Positions 1-8,576 of a DNA stretch of 64,000 nt are shown piece by piece (within the stretch, counting starts at the first letter, position 1; the number at the start of each line of letters is the position of its first letter). The stretch spans positions 682,001-746,000 of the forward strand of contig NZ_JANIGL010000001.1 of assembly GCF_024518675.1 (NCBI RefSeq), read 5' to 3'. The DNA is from Pseudoalteromonas shioyasakiensis (GTDB taxonomy: Bacteria; Pseudomonadota; Gammaproteobacteria; Enterobacterales; Alteromonadaceae). Made by a program: the position numbers and the translations under genes. The notes under the pieces were generated by a model, which did not search any database, was not told where the DNA came from, and saw only the letters and a list, made by a program, of their open reading frames with translations.

Positions 1-398
1 ATGAGCATGGCGCAACGCTGTGTAAAGGCACAAAAGGCATTTTACACGGGACTTATACCTACATTATGCAAAATGATGATGGCCAAATTGAAGAGTCATA
101 TTCTGTATCTGCAGGGCTTGATTACCCAGCAGTAGGCCCTCAGCACGCATTTTTACACGAAACAGGCCGTGCACAATATGTTGGTATTACAGATACCGAA
201 GCACTTGAAGCATTCCAGCTACTGGCTAAAAATGAAGGGATTATCCCAGCACTTGAGTCAAGCCACGCCCTTGCGTACGCATTAAAATACGCTGAGCAGC
301 AAACAGAAGAAACAGTTTTAGTGGTTAACTTGAGCGGCCGTGGTGACAAAGACTTATCACACGTCATGGATGTATTATCAAAAGGGAGCGAAGCATGA
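1..398 (+). CDS. trpB: Tryptophan synthase beta chain, C-terminal part (5' end outside window)
   Basis: The frame is open from base 3 (codons GAG CAT GGC) and ends at the TGA at 396-398, so only about 131 C-terminal residues are present. TrpB condenses indole with serine to give tryptophan, using PLP, in the alpha2beta2 synthase complex. The visible part carries typical C-terminal TrpB motifs: [20 protein letters not shown], the segment around [14 protein letters not shown], and the phosphate-site-like LSGRGDKDL near the end. An internal ATG at 66 lies inside the conserved DGQ region and is not the start. The stop overlaps the trpA start (ATGA), the usual translational coupling of trpBA. Identification is firm; nothing can be said about the missing N-terminal two thirds, which include the PLP lysine. 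Confidence 0.97.
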   Translation, partial: EHGATLCKGTKGILHGTYTYIMQNDDGQIEESYSVSAGLDYPAVGPQHAFLHETGRAQYVGITDTEALEAFQLLAKNEGIIPALESSHALAYALKYAEQQTEETVLVVNLSGRGDKDLSHVMDVLSKGSEA

Positions 399-1222
399 GC
401 CAAACACATCAAAACACAGACCGTTATGGGCAAAAATTTGCAGCCTTAAAAGAGCAAAATCAAGGGGCTTTCGTTCCTTTTGTTACCATTGGCGATCCAA
501 ATAAAGAGCTCAGTGTTGAGATCATTAAAAGCTTAATTGACGGTGGCGCCGATGCGTTAGAGCTAGGTATTCCATTTTCAGACCCAATCGCAGATGGCCC
601 GGTCATTCAAGCTGCAAATATTCGCGCACTTGATGTGAATGTTAACACCCAAGACTGCTTCGATATCATTAAACAAGTTCGCCAATACAATGCTGATATT
701 CCAATCGGGCTATTATTGTACTCTAACTTGGTTTTTAAGCGTGGCCTTGAAACGTTTTACACTGATGCAAAAGCCGCAGGCGTTGACTCGATTTTAGTTG
801 CTGATGTGCCTTTACATGAATCAAAAATGTTTCGCCAAGCTGCGATGAGTAACGGGATTGATCCTATCTTTATCGCTACACCGAATGCCTCTGATGACAC
901 ACTACGTCAGTGTGCCTCTTATGGCCGTGGTTATACTTATTTGTTATCTCGCGCTGGTGTGACTGGCACTGAAACAAAAGCACAAATGCCGGCATCATCA
1001 ATTGTCACTAAATTAAAAGAGTACCACAGCGCTCCTGCACTATTAGGCTTTGGTATTTCAACACCTGATGATGTAAAAGCAGCGTTAGCAGCGGGCGCTG
1101 CGGGTGCTATTTCAGGCTCTGCAGTGGTTAAGATTATCGAAACAAACCTTGATAACCCACCCGCTATGCTGACAGAACTAAAAGAGTTTGTCGCATCGAT
1201 GAAAGCAGCGACACAGCTTTAA
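395..1222 (+). CDS. trpA: Tryptophan synthase alpha chain
   Basis: 275 residues, the normal length for TrpA, which cleaves indole-3-glycerol phosphate to indole and glyceraldehyde 3-phosphate and channels indole to TrpB. It is a TIM barrel. The catalytic glutamate segment is at residues 30-60 ([11 protein letters not shown], then [15 protein letters not shown] with the second catalytic acid). The phosphate-binding loops are [11 protein letters not shown] and [10 protein letters not shown], followed by [13 protein letters not shown]. The start codon overlaps the trpB stop by 4 bases. A strong rho-independent terminator follows 13 bases after the stop, so this is the last gene of the trp operon. 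Confidence 0.98.
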   Translation: MSQTHQNTDRYGQKFAALKEQNQGAFVPFVTIGDPNKELSVEIIKSLIDGGADALELGIPFSDPIADGPVIQAANIRALDVNVNTQDCFDIIKQVRQYNADIPIGLLLYSNLVFKRGLETFYTDAKAAGVDSILVADVPLHESKMFRQAAMSNGIDPIFIATPNASDDTLRQCASYGRGYTYLLSRAGVTGTETKAQMPASSIVTKLKEYHSAPALLGFGISTPDDVKAALAAGAAGAISGSAVVKIIETNLDNPPAMLTELKEFVASMKAATQL

Positions 1223-1234
1223 GATTTTTATATA

Positions 1235-1261
1235 AAAAGGGGGCATAAAGCGCCCCCTTTT
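1235..1261. terminator. Bidirectional rho-independent terminator, trpA / pfpI-like gene
   Basis: Perfect 10-bp stem: AAAAGGGGGC at 1235-1244 pairs with GCCCCCTTTT at 1252-1261, with a 7-base loop. An A run on one side and a T run on the other let it end both trpA and the convergent gene at 1283. Confidence 0.92.
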
Positions 1262-1282
1262 ATATTACAACATTAAGCACAT

Positions 1283-1861
1283 TTAATGAGCCTGATGTTT
1301 GCCTTCAATAATTTCTTCAATAAATTTACGATTAAAAGCTGCTAAATCAGCAGGACTACGGCTTGTTACTAAGCCTTTATCCACACTCACTTCTTCGTCA
1401 ACCCAGTTAGCGCCTGCATTCATTAAATCTGTTTTAATACTTGGGAATGACGTTACAGTACGGTCTCTTAGTTTATTGATCTCAGCTAATAACCAAGGAC
1501 CATGACAAATTGCAGCGACAGGTTTATTCATTTGGGCACCAAAAAAACCATCGACAAACGCTTTCGCGTCTTTATCTTGGCGTAGGCTATCGGGGTTAAA
1601 TAAACCACCAGGTAAAAGTAGAGCATCGTAATCATCACTGCTTGCTTCGCTTGCGAGTTTATCCACAGTGACTTTATCGCCCCATACATCTTCATCCCAG
1701 CCTGTAATTTCACCTTCTTTAATTGAGATGATTTCAACTTTTGCGCCCGCATCTAATAATGCGCTACGTGGTGAAAATAGCTCGCTTTGCTCAAAGCCAT
1801 CGGTTGCTAATATAGCGATGGTTTTACCGCTAAGTTGTGTACCTGTTTGTAATGTAGACAT
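1283..1861 (-). CDS. DJ-1/PfpI family protein (protein deglycase / intracellular protease type)
   Basis: 192 residues with the class I glutamine-amidotransferase-like fold of the PfpI/YhbO group. The nucleophile elbow is AAICHGPWLL with Cys119-His120. The conserved acidic residue lies in DGFEQSE (about residue 24). The oxyanion/glycine segment is LLLPGGLFNPDSLR, and the C-terminal motif is GLVTSRSPADLAAFNRKF. Members of this family have been reported as proteases, glyoxalases or deglycases, and the sequence cannot settle which. It is monocistronic, convergent with trpA and separated from it by the shared hairpin. On its own strand an AAGGAGATAAC ribosome site sits just upstream of the ATG at 1861. 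Confidence 0.9.
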   Translation of the reverse strand: MSTLQTGTQLSGKTIAILATDGFEQSELFSPRSALLDAGAKVEIISIKEGEITGWDEDVWGDKVTVDKLASEASSDDYDALLLPGGLFNPDSLRQDKDAKAFVDGFFGAQMNKPVAAICHGPWLLAEINKLRDRTVTSFPSIKTDLMNAGANWVDEEVSVDKGLVTSRSPADLAAFNRKFIEEIIEGKHQAH

Positions 1862-1999
1862 GTTATCTCCTTATTTATGTGGGTTTAACACATTAAAAGC
1901 AGACACCATGCCAAACTGTAACCTATTGAAAATTAATTAAAGTATATAAAAACCAAGGCGGCACTCTGTAATTGAGTCACACAATGTGCAGATCCTACA

Positions 2000-2269
2000 T
2001 TAAAGTAAATCTTTAAGTGCTTTGGCGGCTTTAAAAACCGGTTTGTTAGCACCTTCAATTTCAATTGTTTCACCCGTTTGTGGATTACGACCTGAGCGCG
2101 CTGGATGATAACTTAACGCAAAAGTGCCAAAACCACCGACTTGTACTTGATCCCCTTCTGAAAGAGAGGTTGTAATGACTTTTAATAGGCTTGAAAGTGC
2201 TGCTTTTGAGTCTTTCTTACTTAGCTCACTACAAGCCGACATCGCAGTGATTAGTTCTGCTTTATTCAT
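2000..2269 (-). CDS. HU-family DNA-binding protein
   Basis: 89 residues, the length of an HU subunit. It has the N-terminal MNKAELI helix, the GGFGTFAL turn into the beta arms, and the arm motif ARSGRNPQTGETIEI, which contains the Arg-Asn-Pro tip that intercalates DNA. It ends with FKAAKALKDLL. It differs from typical HupA/HupB at several normally conserved places (for example GGFGTF rather than VGFGTF, and Lys-poor arms), so it may be a secondary HU paralogue and not the main HU or IHF subunit. It is monocistronic, and an AGGAG-like site precedes the ATG. Confidence 0.93.
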   Translation of the reverse strand: MNKAELITAMSACSELSKKDSKAALSSLLKVITTSLSEGDQVQVGGFGTFALSYHPARSGRNPQTGETIEIEGANKPVFKAAKALKDLL

Positions 2270-2425
2270 AAATACTCCTAAATCCGCGTCAATACAATTG
2301 ACAGTTCATGCTGGTCTGAGAATCAAAAGCACGCAGGCTAAGGCTTAGACACTCGTAAGTCAACCTTGTATCTGCGTAAATAACTTGGTAAAACGTCAAT
2401 CCTAATTTTACTTACTAAGCCCTGT

Positions 2426-3004
2426 ATGCACGCAATGATCGAATTTATTCCCTTACTGTTATTTTTTGCGATTTTTAAGTTTGCTGATATCTACTGGGCA
2501 ACCGCCCTATTAATGGCTACAACATTTATCCAAGTTGCCTACAGCTATTTAAAAGTGAAGAAAGTCCCGACGCGACAATGGTTATTTTTTGCTTTAGCGG
2601 TAATACTGGGCACCCTCACATTGGTATTTCACGATGAACAATTTGTAAAACTAAAGGCGACGATTATTTATGCTGGATTAGCAATTACATTAATAATTAG
2701 CCGGTACTTTTTCGCTAAAAACTTAGTCCAAAAAGCATTTGAAGCGCTGTTAAGCAATGCCTTTGATACTCAGCAACCCATTGCTATACCAAAGGCTACT
2801 TGGGATAAACTTAATCTAGTTTGGATAATCATAACCACAAGTGTCGCTACGCTTAATTTATATATTGCTTATAACTTTTCCCTTGATTTTTGGGTCAACT
2901 TTAAAGTGTTTGGTTTAATGGCAATCACCTTTGTTAGTATCTTTGCCAGTATTTTAGCGCTTTACAAATACTTCCCCGATGATGACATTAAGCCTAGTAA
3001 ATAA
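2426..3004 (+). CDS. yciB: Inner-membrane septation protein A family (YciB/IspZ)
   Basis: 192 residues with five or so hydrophobic segments. The start (IEFIPLLLFFAIFKFADIYWA) and the signature LTLVFHDEQFVKLKATIIY match YciB. Also typical are KLNLVWIIIT and WVNFKVFGL. YciB is an inner-membrane protein tied to cell-envelope integrity and septation in enterics. An alternative start is the ATG at 2435 (residue 4), which fits the family N-terminus equally well, and neither has a clear Shine-Dalgarno. The location near trpA recalls the trp-yci neighbourhood of other gammaproteobacteria. An insertion of about 15 residues (around residues 110-125, SNAFDTQQPIAIP) is seen relative to the E. coli protein as I remember it. 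Confidence 0.9.
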   Translation: MHAMIEFIPLLLFFAIFKFADIYWATALLMATTFIQVAYSYLKVKKVPTRQWLFFALAVILGTLTLVFHDEQFVKLKATIIYAGLAITLIISRYFFAKNLVQKAFEALLSNAFDTQQPIAIPKATWDKLNLVWIIITTSVATLNLYIAYNFSLDFWVNFKVFGLMAITFVSIFASILALYKYFPDDDIKPSK

Positions 3005-3082
3005 GCAAAAAGCGTCATCAATGTCATAAATCTGTCGTCTTATCTTGTTAGCCTAATTTGCAAACTCAAAGCCGAGACGACC

Positions 3083-3721
3083 TTGAACGCCTCTCAATAC
3101 CGCTGGTTTGAATTTACCTTAATATTTATAGCTTTACCTATACTTGGGTTTAGCCTACGAGCACATTTAGCAAATTGGCTCATTCCAGCACTTATTATTT
3201 TGATGAGTGTATGTGGCATGTTACTGCTAGGCGACCCTCACTTTAAGCGCTTTCGATTAACCAGCTTAGGGGAATTTTCGGCGGTGAAGCGCAGGCTGTT
3301 TAGTTTCTTTTTTATCGGGGCGCTGTTTTCAGGGGTGTTTTATTCAATAATGAATCAGGGTAATTGGTTTATAATGCCGCGTACCTCGTTTAATGATTGG
3401 TTATTATTACTGGTACTTTACCCGCTACTTTCTGTATTACCGCAAGAACTAATATTTCGTACTTACTTTTTCCATCGCTATAAACGCATCATGCCAAACA
3501 AAACCGTACGCATCGTGATCAGCGCAGCTGTATTCGCGTTAGCGCATATTGTGTATGCCAATTGGGTTGCCGTATTGCTTGCATTTTTGGGTGGGCTATT
3601 GTTTTCGTATACCTATGCTCAAAGCCGCTCTACATTTGTCTGTGTGATTGAGCATAGTTTATGGGGGCTGTGGATGTTTACCCTGGGTATTGGTCAGTAT
3701 TTAGATGCAGGAGCACTGTAA
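3083..3721 (+). CDS. CPBP-family intramembrane metalloprotease-like protein
   Basis: 212 residues, mostly membrane-spanning (about six to seven hydrophobic segments). The CPBP/ABI (CAAX protease and bacteriocin-processing) motifs are recognisable: LPQELIFRTYFFHRY for motif 1, FALAHIVY (FxxxH) for motif 2, and EHSLWGLW for motif 3. Motif 1 normally reads EExxxR; here the first Glu is Gln (QELIFR), so catalytic competence is uncertain. The only reasonable start is TTG at 3083, because the first internal ATG would remove two membrane helices. It lies between yciB and a terminator. Substrate unknown. Confidence 0.78.
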   Translation: MNASQYRWFEFTLIFIALPILGFSLRAHLANWLIPALIILMSVCGMLLLGDPHFKRFRLTSLGEFSAVKRRLFSFFFIGALFSGVFYSIMNQGNWFIMPRTSFNDWLLLLVLYPLLSVLPQELIFRTYFFHRYKRIMPNKTVRIVISAAVFALAHIVYANWVAVLLAFLGGLLFSYTYAQSRSTFVCVIEHSLWGLWMFTLGIGQYLDAGAL

Positions 3722-3729
3722 AATAGTAA

Positions 3730-3755
3730 AAAGCCGCACTTCAAAGCGCGGCTTT
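3730..3755. terminator. Bidirectional rho-independent terminator
   Basis: AAAGCCGC at 3730-3737 pairs with GCGGCTTT at 3748-3755, with A and T runs on the flanks. It serves the CPBP gene on the plus strand and the convergent sodium symporter gene on the minus strand. Confidence 0.88.
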
Positions 3756-3786
3756 AATATAGAAAGTTTATAACTCGTGGTTTATA

Positions 3787-5211
3787 TTAAAAACCAAAAA
3801 TACTGACCGCAAAGAACTTAGTCGCCACGGTATTAATAAATATAAGTACCAAAATAACCGGGATGAAAGTAGACAGCGAAAAGTTCACGTACTTTTCAGT
3901 AAAACTACCAGCATAACCAGGGCAGCCTTGGCTTAACTCTTCTGTTAAACGTACTTTTTTCCAGCGATACATCACAAACAAGCACACCATTAAGCCATTG
4001 AGCGGTAAAATTGTGTCGTAAAACACATCATATACAATATCAAACATGCTTTTTGAACCACCGCCGTAATTAACAAACGAGGTCAGCCCTTCAACCATCC
4101 CAAATGACATAGTACAAAGTACGGTTAGTAAACCGATGGTGGCAGATAAAATCAGTAATGCCATTTTACGACTAATGCCTTTGCGCTCACTCAATGTTGC
4201 TGTCGGTACTTCAACAATTGACACCAAAGAGGTAATGGCTGCAAAAAACACCAGTAAGAAGAAAATAAAGGCCACAATTGATGCACCTACATAACCAATA
4301 TCTGATTGTAATGCTAATAAGATTTTAGGTAAAAATTCAAAAATCATAGATACCGATGAGTCAGACAACTTAGCAGGATCTGTATTTGGGTTAAAACTAA
4401 AGATAGCCGGTAACACCATCAAACCCGCAATAAATGCCACCAATGAATCGGTAACAGCGACCATTTTTGCACTGCCGACAATATCATCTTTTTTCGAGAT
4501 ATAAGACGCATATGTCATCAAGATACCCATACCCAACGACAATGAAAAGAACGCTTGGGCTAATGCGCCATTAAGCACGCTGGCATTCATTTTTGAAATA
4601 TCAGGAATAATATAATATTTAACCCCTGCCATTGCATTATCTAAGGTTAATACATAAACCACTAAGGCTATCAGTAAGACAAATAATGCGGGCATTAAAA
4701 ATTTAGCAGCTTTTTCAATACCTTGCTTAACACCACCAACAAGTATTAAGTTTACAATTAAAGCAACAACGGCCATGTAACAAAACACACTGCTACTATT
4801 AATAAATGCACCAAAGCTTTTTGGATCGGCTAGTTGATCTAAATTACCAACCGCGACTTGGCTTAAATAACCAAAAATCCAAACCGTGATCACCATATAA
4901 AACACCGCAATCATAAATGGCGTCAATACGGCTAAAAAACCGGCAAACGTCCATTTTTTATCATTCCCTGAAAGCAGCTTATAGGCATTGAGTGGGTCTT
5001 TTTGTGCCTGACGACCCATTGCCATTTCAGCCATCATTACGGGTAAACAGATAAAGATGACAAACAGTGCATAAACAAGCAAAAATGCTCCACCACCATT
5101 CTTAGTTGCAGAAACAGGAAAGCCGACTAGGTTACCAATACCTACCGCAGAACCTGCAGCTGCCAATATAAATCCGAGGCGGGAGCTAAAATGCTCTCGA
5201 TTATCGCTCAT
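3787..5211 (-). CDS. Sodium-dependent transporter, neurotransmitter:sodium symporter (NSS/SNF) family
   Basis: 474 residues with 11-12 predicted membrane helices. The N-terminus has the NSS signature SRLGFILAAAGSAVGIGNL followed by GFPVSATKNGGGAFLLVYA, which forms the unwound TM1 sodium and substrate site. A second family motif is ALAQAFFSLSLGMGILMTYA (TM6). NSS proteins of bacteria (LeuT, TnaT, MhsT) import amino acids with Na+, and the substrate here cannot be read from sequence. It is monocistronic and shares the downstream hairpin with the CPBP gene. The position between yciB and yciI in a trp neighbourhood makes an aromatic amino acid conceivable, but that is guesswork. Confidence 0.92.
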   Translation of the reverse strand: MSDNREHFSSRLGFILAAAGSAVGIGNLVGFPVSATKNGGGAFLLVYALFVIFICLPVMMAEMAMGRQAQKDPLNAYKLLSGNDKKWTFAGFLAVLTPFMIAVFYMVITVWIFGYLSQVAVGNLDQLADPKSFGAFINSSSVFCYMAVVALIVNLILVGGVKQGIEKAAKFLMPALFVLLIALVVYVLTLDNAMAGVKYYIIPDISKMNASVLNGALAQAFFSLSLGMGILMTYASYISKKDDIVGSAKMVAVTDSLVAFIAGLMVLPAIFSFNPNTDPAKLSDSSVSMIFEFLPKILLALQSDIGYVGASIVAFIFFLLVFFAAITSLVSIVEVPTATLSERKGISRKMALLILSATIGLLTVLCTMSFGMVEGLTSFVNYGGGSKSMFDIVYDVFYDTILPLNGLMVCLFVMYRWKKVRLTEELSQGCPGYAGSFTEKYVNFSLSTFIPVILVLIFINTVATKFFAVSIFGF

Positions 5212-5389
5212 TTAAAAACCTTATTATTATTTTGTACTATCTCAGCGACTCTACCAGTGTTGTACTGGGCTTTTCAAGCAGATTCAGTTTAAAAATACCC
5301 GTAGACTGTAAAGCTAAAATCTTCGCCGAGTAAAAACTGTGTGCTAATATGGGACTTATTCATACTGCAAACTGACAACAGAGCACACT

Positions 5390-5692
5390 ATGTTATACAT
5401 GATTTACTCAACTGACATCGAGAATAGTCTAGAATTTAGAAAAGCAGCACGCCCCGCTCATCTTGCGCGATTAGAGGAGCTAGATAGCCAAGGCCGCCTA
5501 TTAACCGCAGGACCTCTGCCTGCAATTGATAGTGACACCCCTGCTGAGGCTGGCTTTACAGGCTCGTTAGTAGTGGCTGAATTTGATTCATTAGAAGATG
5601 CTCGAGAATGGGCTGCCGCCGATCCTTATGTTAGCGGCGGGGTTTATGAAAACTCGCTCGTGAAGCCGTTTAAAAAAGTCTACGGCAAATAA
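5390..5692 (+). CDS. yciI: YciI family protein
   Basis: 100 residues, full length for YciI. It is very close to the enteric protein as remembered: [31 protein letters not shown] with His24, [22 protein letters not shown], and the C-terminal [20 protein letters not shown]. The family is a small dimeric alpha/beta ferredoxin-like fold with a conserved His/Asp pair, and its reaction is not established. In many gammaproteobacteria it lies near trpA and yciA/B, as here. No terminator is evident. Confidence 0.93.
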   Translation: MLYMIYSTDIENSLEFRKAARPAHLARLEELDSQGRLLTAGPLPAIDSDTPAEAGFTGSLVVAEFDSLEDAREWAAADPYVSGGVYENSLVKPFKKVYGK

Positions 5693-5847
5693 AAACCAAA
5701 AAGCTAAATAATGAGTTCAGGGTTTGTTCACTGGTTGTTAACTAGACTTGTTTAAATGAATCACACTATTTTACGGTTTTTACTTGAGTTTTAGTTGCTT
5801 GGTTCATTAAACTAATAGGTAGGGTCTGGTTTAGGAGTTCCCCCATC

Positions 5848-6111
5848 ATGCGTACAATATTTGCCATCAATTGCGTGGCTTTTGCGTTATTATGTAGCGT
5901 TTATTCGAATAATAGCTTTGCCGAGCCTCAGGTAAAAAAAGCAGAAATAAGCAAAAAGCAAGCTGTTGAACTTGCTAAAAAAAACGAAGATGGTAAAACT
6001 CTAAAAATTACTGACCAAAACGATATTTATACCGTAAGAATTTTAAAAAATGACGGCCATGTAGTCGACGTTCACGTTAATAAAAAAACCGGCAAAGTGA
6101 AAAAGGATTAA
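5848..6111 (+). CDS. Small exported PepSY-domain protein
   Basis: 87 residues. Residues 1-25 form a signal peptide ending SNNSFA. The mature part is one PepSY-like repeat: ISKKQAVELAKKNEDGKTLKI, then YTVRILKNDGHVVDVHVNKKTGKV. PepSY domains are thought to inhibit or sense peptidases and to act as sensory modules near two-component systems. It is 3 bases from the response regulator start, so it is almost certainly cotranscribed with the following regulator and kinase. A GGAG-like site (TTTAGGAGTTCCCCC) lies before the ATG. It is probably a periplasmic accessory or target of the two-component pair. Confidence 0.82.
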   Translation: MRTIFAINCVAFALLCSVYSNNSFAEPQVKKAEISKKQAVELAKKNEDGKTLKITDQNDIYTVRILKNDGHVVDVHVNKKTGKVKKD

Positions 6112-6114
6112 GAA

Positions 6115-6789
6115 ATGCGAATTTTAGTAATTGAAGACGATTTACACTTAGCAGACAACCTGCGAAATGCTTTAGAAAAAGAACGCTACAGTGTTGATCT
6201 TTGCCACGACGGAGAAGCTGGCTTATTCCACATTACCGAGTACCCACTTGATATGGCTGTGGTTGATTTAGGTTTACCTAAAATCGATGGTATCGAGTTG
6301 ATCAACAAAGCCCGTGCACAAGGCGTAACGATTCCAATTTTAATTCTTACAGCGCGTGACCGCTGGCAAGACAAGGTGGAAGGACTTGATGCAGGTGCTG
6401 ATGACTACCTTACCAAGCCATTTCATGTAGAAGAGTTAATTGCTCGCTGTAATGCGCTAATTCGACGCAGTGCAGGTAAAGCCAATCCAGAAATGACCGC
6501 AGGCCCAATTAAAATACATACCCGTTCGCAACAAGTTTGGGTAGACGGCAAAGAGTTAAGCCTTACAGCTTACGAGTACAAAGTGCTTGAGTACCTAATG
6601 GTTAATCCACAAAAAGTGATTTCTAAATCTGAGTTAACTGAGCACATTTACGATCAAGACTTTGATTTAGACTCAAACGTCATCGAAGTATTTGTATTAC
6701 GTTTACGCAAAAAGCTTGACCCAGATGGCACTTTAAATCCAGTTGAAACATTACGCGGACGCGGGTATAGGCTCAAAAGTCAGTGGTAG
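6115..6789 (+). CDS. OmpR/PhoP-type response regulator
   Basis: 224 residues. The receiver domain has acidic pocket E7-D8-D9, phospho-acceptor Asp51 (AVVDLGLPKIDG), Thr79 and Lys101 (DDYLTKPFH). The C-terminal winged helix (about residues 125-224) has the OmpR-type LTAYEYKVLEYL and the recognition and wing region IEVFVLRLRKKLDP, ending LRGRGYRL. It is closest in look to the PhoP/QseB group. Its 3' end overlaps the kinase start by 7 bases, and it follows a PepSY protein gene by 3 bases. Acts in the cytoplasm as a transcription factor. Confidence 0.95.
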   Translation: MRILVIEDDLHLADNLRNALEKERYSVDLCHDGEAGLFHITEYPLDMAVVDLGLPKIDGIELINKARAQGVTIPILILTARDRWQDKVEGLDAGADDYLTKPFHVEELIARCNALIRRSAGKANPEMTAGPIKIHTRSQQVWVDGKELSLTAYEYKVLEYLMVNPQKVISKSELTEHIYDQDFDLDSNVIEVFVLRLRKKLDPDGTLNPVETLRGRGYRLKSQW

Positions 6790-8120
6790 CATCGCAAATC
6801 CCGTTAAAAGTAAGGCAAGGATTTATCCTTGTCTTTGTTTTATTAGTTGCTTTACCTATTTTATTTTTCTCCATTGGCAAAGCCTATTACGCGTCACTTG
6901 TTGAAGCGACAGAAAAAACACTCGAAGCACACCTATACTCACTGATCTCTGAAGTCGACTTTACTGAGCGCGGTATTATTATGCCCAGTACTATTTTAGC
7001 GCCAGAGCTAAATAGATTGAATTCAGACACCTACGCAATGATTTACCGTGATGATCAGCCCGTGTGGCACTCAGAATCCGCGGTTAACGTGAATTTTGTT
7101 CCTGAATATGTTGAAACAAAAGCTGGAGCCGCAGACTTTAGACGAGTGCAATACAAAGACACTATCTACTGGCAACTGAGCCTTACTGTTATTCTCAATA
7201 ACATTGACCAATCTGAACAAGCCCGATTTATTCTGCTAAAACGTAACGATGCGCTACTACGATTAATGGATGGCTTTAAGCAAACCTTGGTCAATTGGAT
7301 GTATGTAATGGGTGTTGCCATTGCCGCTTTAATGGCTGTTGGTTTTGTCTGGAGTGCACGCCCTCTGCAACGCTTAGATAAAGAAATCAAAGCCATTGAG
7401 TCAGGTGACATTCAACAAATAAAAGGCCTATACCCAGTTGAATTGCAAACGATAAAGGCTGACTTAAACCTACTACTAGAGTCGCAACAACGACAAAAAG
7501 AGCGCTATCGCGCTTCATTAAGTGATTTAGCACATGCGTTAAAAACCCCCTTGGCAGTGCTAAAGTCGAGCCCACTGGCAGACGATGCAGATGCCCAAGA
7601 GCAGCTAGATCGCATAAATGTGATGATCGAACATCAGTTAAAACGTGCAGCAACTGGCGCATCCGATACATGGAAAAAACAAACAGCTATCAAACCTGTT
7701 CTTGATTCTATTTTAAATGCGATGGGCAAAGTTTACCGTGACAAAGATATTATATTTCATTGTGCGGTCTCTGATAAAGATTACTTTTTAGGCGACAAAA
7801 CAGATTTACTTGAATTACTTGGTAATTTAATCGATAACGCCTGTAAAGCTTGTCGTTCTCAGGTCGATATACAAGTTATACAAAGCAAGTCTCTTCGCAT
7901 TGTGATCAGTGATGATGGACCCGGTGTCCCCGAAGATAAACGTGAATCACTGCTGACCCGTGGTACTCGCTTAGATACTTACGAAAGTGGGCACGGAGTC
8001 GGTATGGCCATAGTTTCAGACCTTGTAACCTCATACCACGGTACGTTAACTATTGCTGATTCTAAACCACTCAGCGGCGCACAATTTACTTTAGAGTTTA
8101 ATTATAATGGCAAAAAATAA
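6783..8120 (+). CDS. Sensor histidine kinase, PhoQ-like
   Basis: 445 residues starting at GTG 6783 within the end of the response regulator gene. It has TM1 at about 14-32, a periplasmic sensor domain at about 33-168, TM2 at about 169-191, then HAMP. The dimerisation motif has His251 (LAHALKTPLAVL). The catalytic domain has N352 (LGNLIDNACKA), the G1 box DDGPGVP (377-383) and the G2 box GHGVGMAI (403-410). Layout and motif spelling resemble PhoQ-type kinases rather than EnvZ. With the PepSY protein upstream and the small periplasmic protein downstream (overlapping by 14 bases), it likely monitors a periplasmic or envelope signal; the ligand is unknown. Confidence 0.94.
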   Translation: MVASQIPLKVRQGFILVFVLLVALPILFFSIGKAYYASLVEATEKTLEAHLYSLISEVDFTERGIIMPSTILAPELNRLNSDTYAMIYRDDQPVWHSESAVNVNFVPEYVETKAGAADFRRVQYKDTIYWQLSLTVILNNIDQSEQARFILLKRNDALLRLMDGFKQTLVNWMYVMGVAIAALMAVGFVWSARPLQRLDKEIKAIESGDIQQIKGLYPVELQTIKADLNLLLESQQRQKERYRASLSDLAHALKTPLAVLKSSPLADDADAQEQLDRINVMIEHQLKRAATGASDTWKKQTAIKPVLDSILNAMGKVYRDKDIIFHCAVSDKDYFLGDKTDLLELLGNLIDNACKACRSQVDIQVIQSKSLRIVISDDGPGVPEDKRESLLTRGTRLDTYESGHGVGMAIVSDLVTSYHGTLTIADSKPLSGAQFTLEFNYNGKK

Positions 8121-8517
8121 CCGCTTAACTATGTACTTAAGCGCACTATGTATTATGTTTAGTGGCGCTTCAGTCGCTGATGAATGCACTTTAGCAGAAC
8201 AATCAACAACCGATGACACTAAAAAATACATTCAATGTTTAGACAAAGACATTGCCGCCTTAGAGCGCAGTCAACAAACGTGGATCAATAAACTCACTCT
8301 GGATTTAGCAAAGATCCAAGAAGACACAGGCAACACCCAGTTATTGCCCATATTCAAACGTAGTATTAAAAGTCAAACCCGCTTCTTGGAAGACAGTTGC
8401 CGCTGGCGCTATTTACAAAAAATGCCTAATGCAACGCAAGCTGCAATTGTTTACAAACGGTGCGAAATACGTGTATTGCAGCAGCACCTAGAGGTTTTAA
8501 AGCAACCACTTAAATAG
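8107..8517 (+). CDS. Small exported cysteine-containing protein, possibly LprI/DUF1311-like
   Basis: 136 residues. Residues 1-24 are a signal peptide (LSALCIMFSGASVA-DE). The mature part has four cysteines (one in DECTL, one in YIQCLDK, one in EDSCRWRY, one in YKRCEIR), mostly charged helices, and the pattern SxxxFLEDSCRWRY...YKRCEIRVLQQHLEVL. That recalls the C-terminal half of the lysozyme-inhibitor-like LprI/DUF1311 family, but the likeness is weak. It overlaps the kinase gene by 14 bases and is followed by a strong terminator, so it closes the four-gene operon. The role is unknown; a periplasmic partner of the sensor is an inference from context. Confidence 0.7.
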   Translation: MAKNNRLTMYLSALCIMFSGASVADECTLAEQSTTDDTKKYIQCLDKDIAALERSQQTWINKLTLDLAKIQEDTGNTQLLPIFKRSIKSQTRFLEDSCRWRYLQKMPNATQAAIVYKRCEIRVLQQHLEVLKQPLK

Positions 8518-8528
8518 TTTTCTCTAAT

Positions 8529-8558
8529 AAAAAACCACGCAGTATGGCGTGGTTTTTT
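8529..8558. terminator. Bidirectional rho-independent terminator after the two-component operon
   Basis: AAAAAACCACGC (8529-8540) pairs with GCGTGGTTTTTT (8547-8558), a 12-bp perfect stem with a 6-base loop. It also lies just past the stop of the convergent transporter gene. Confidence 0.93.
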
Positions 8559-8576
8559 ACATCAGTGAATTAACAA

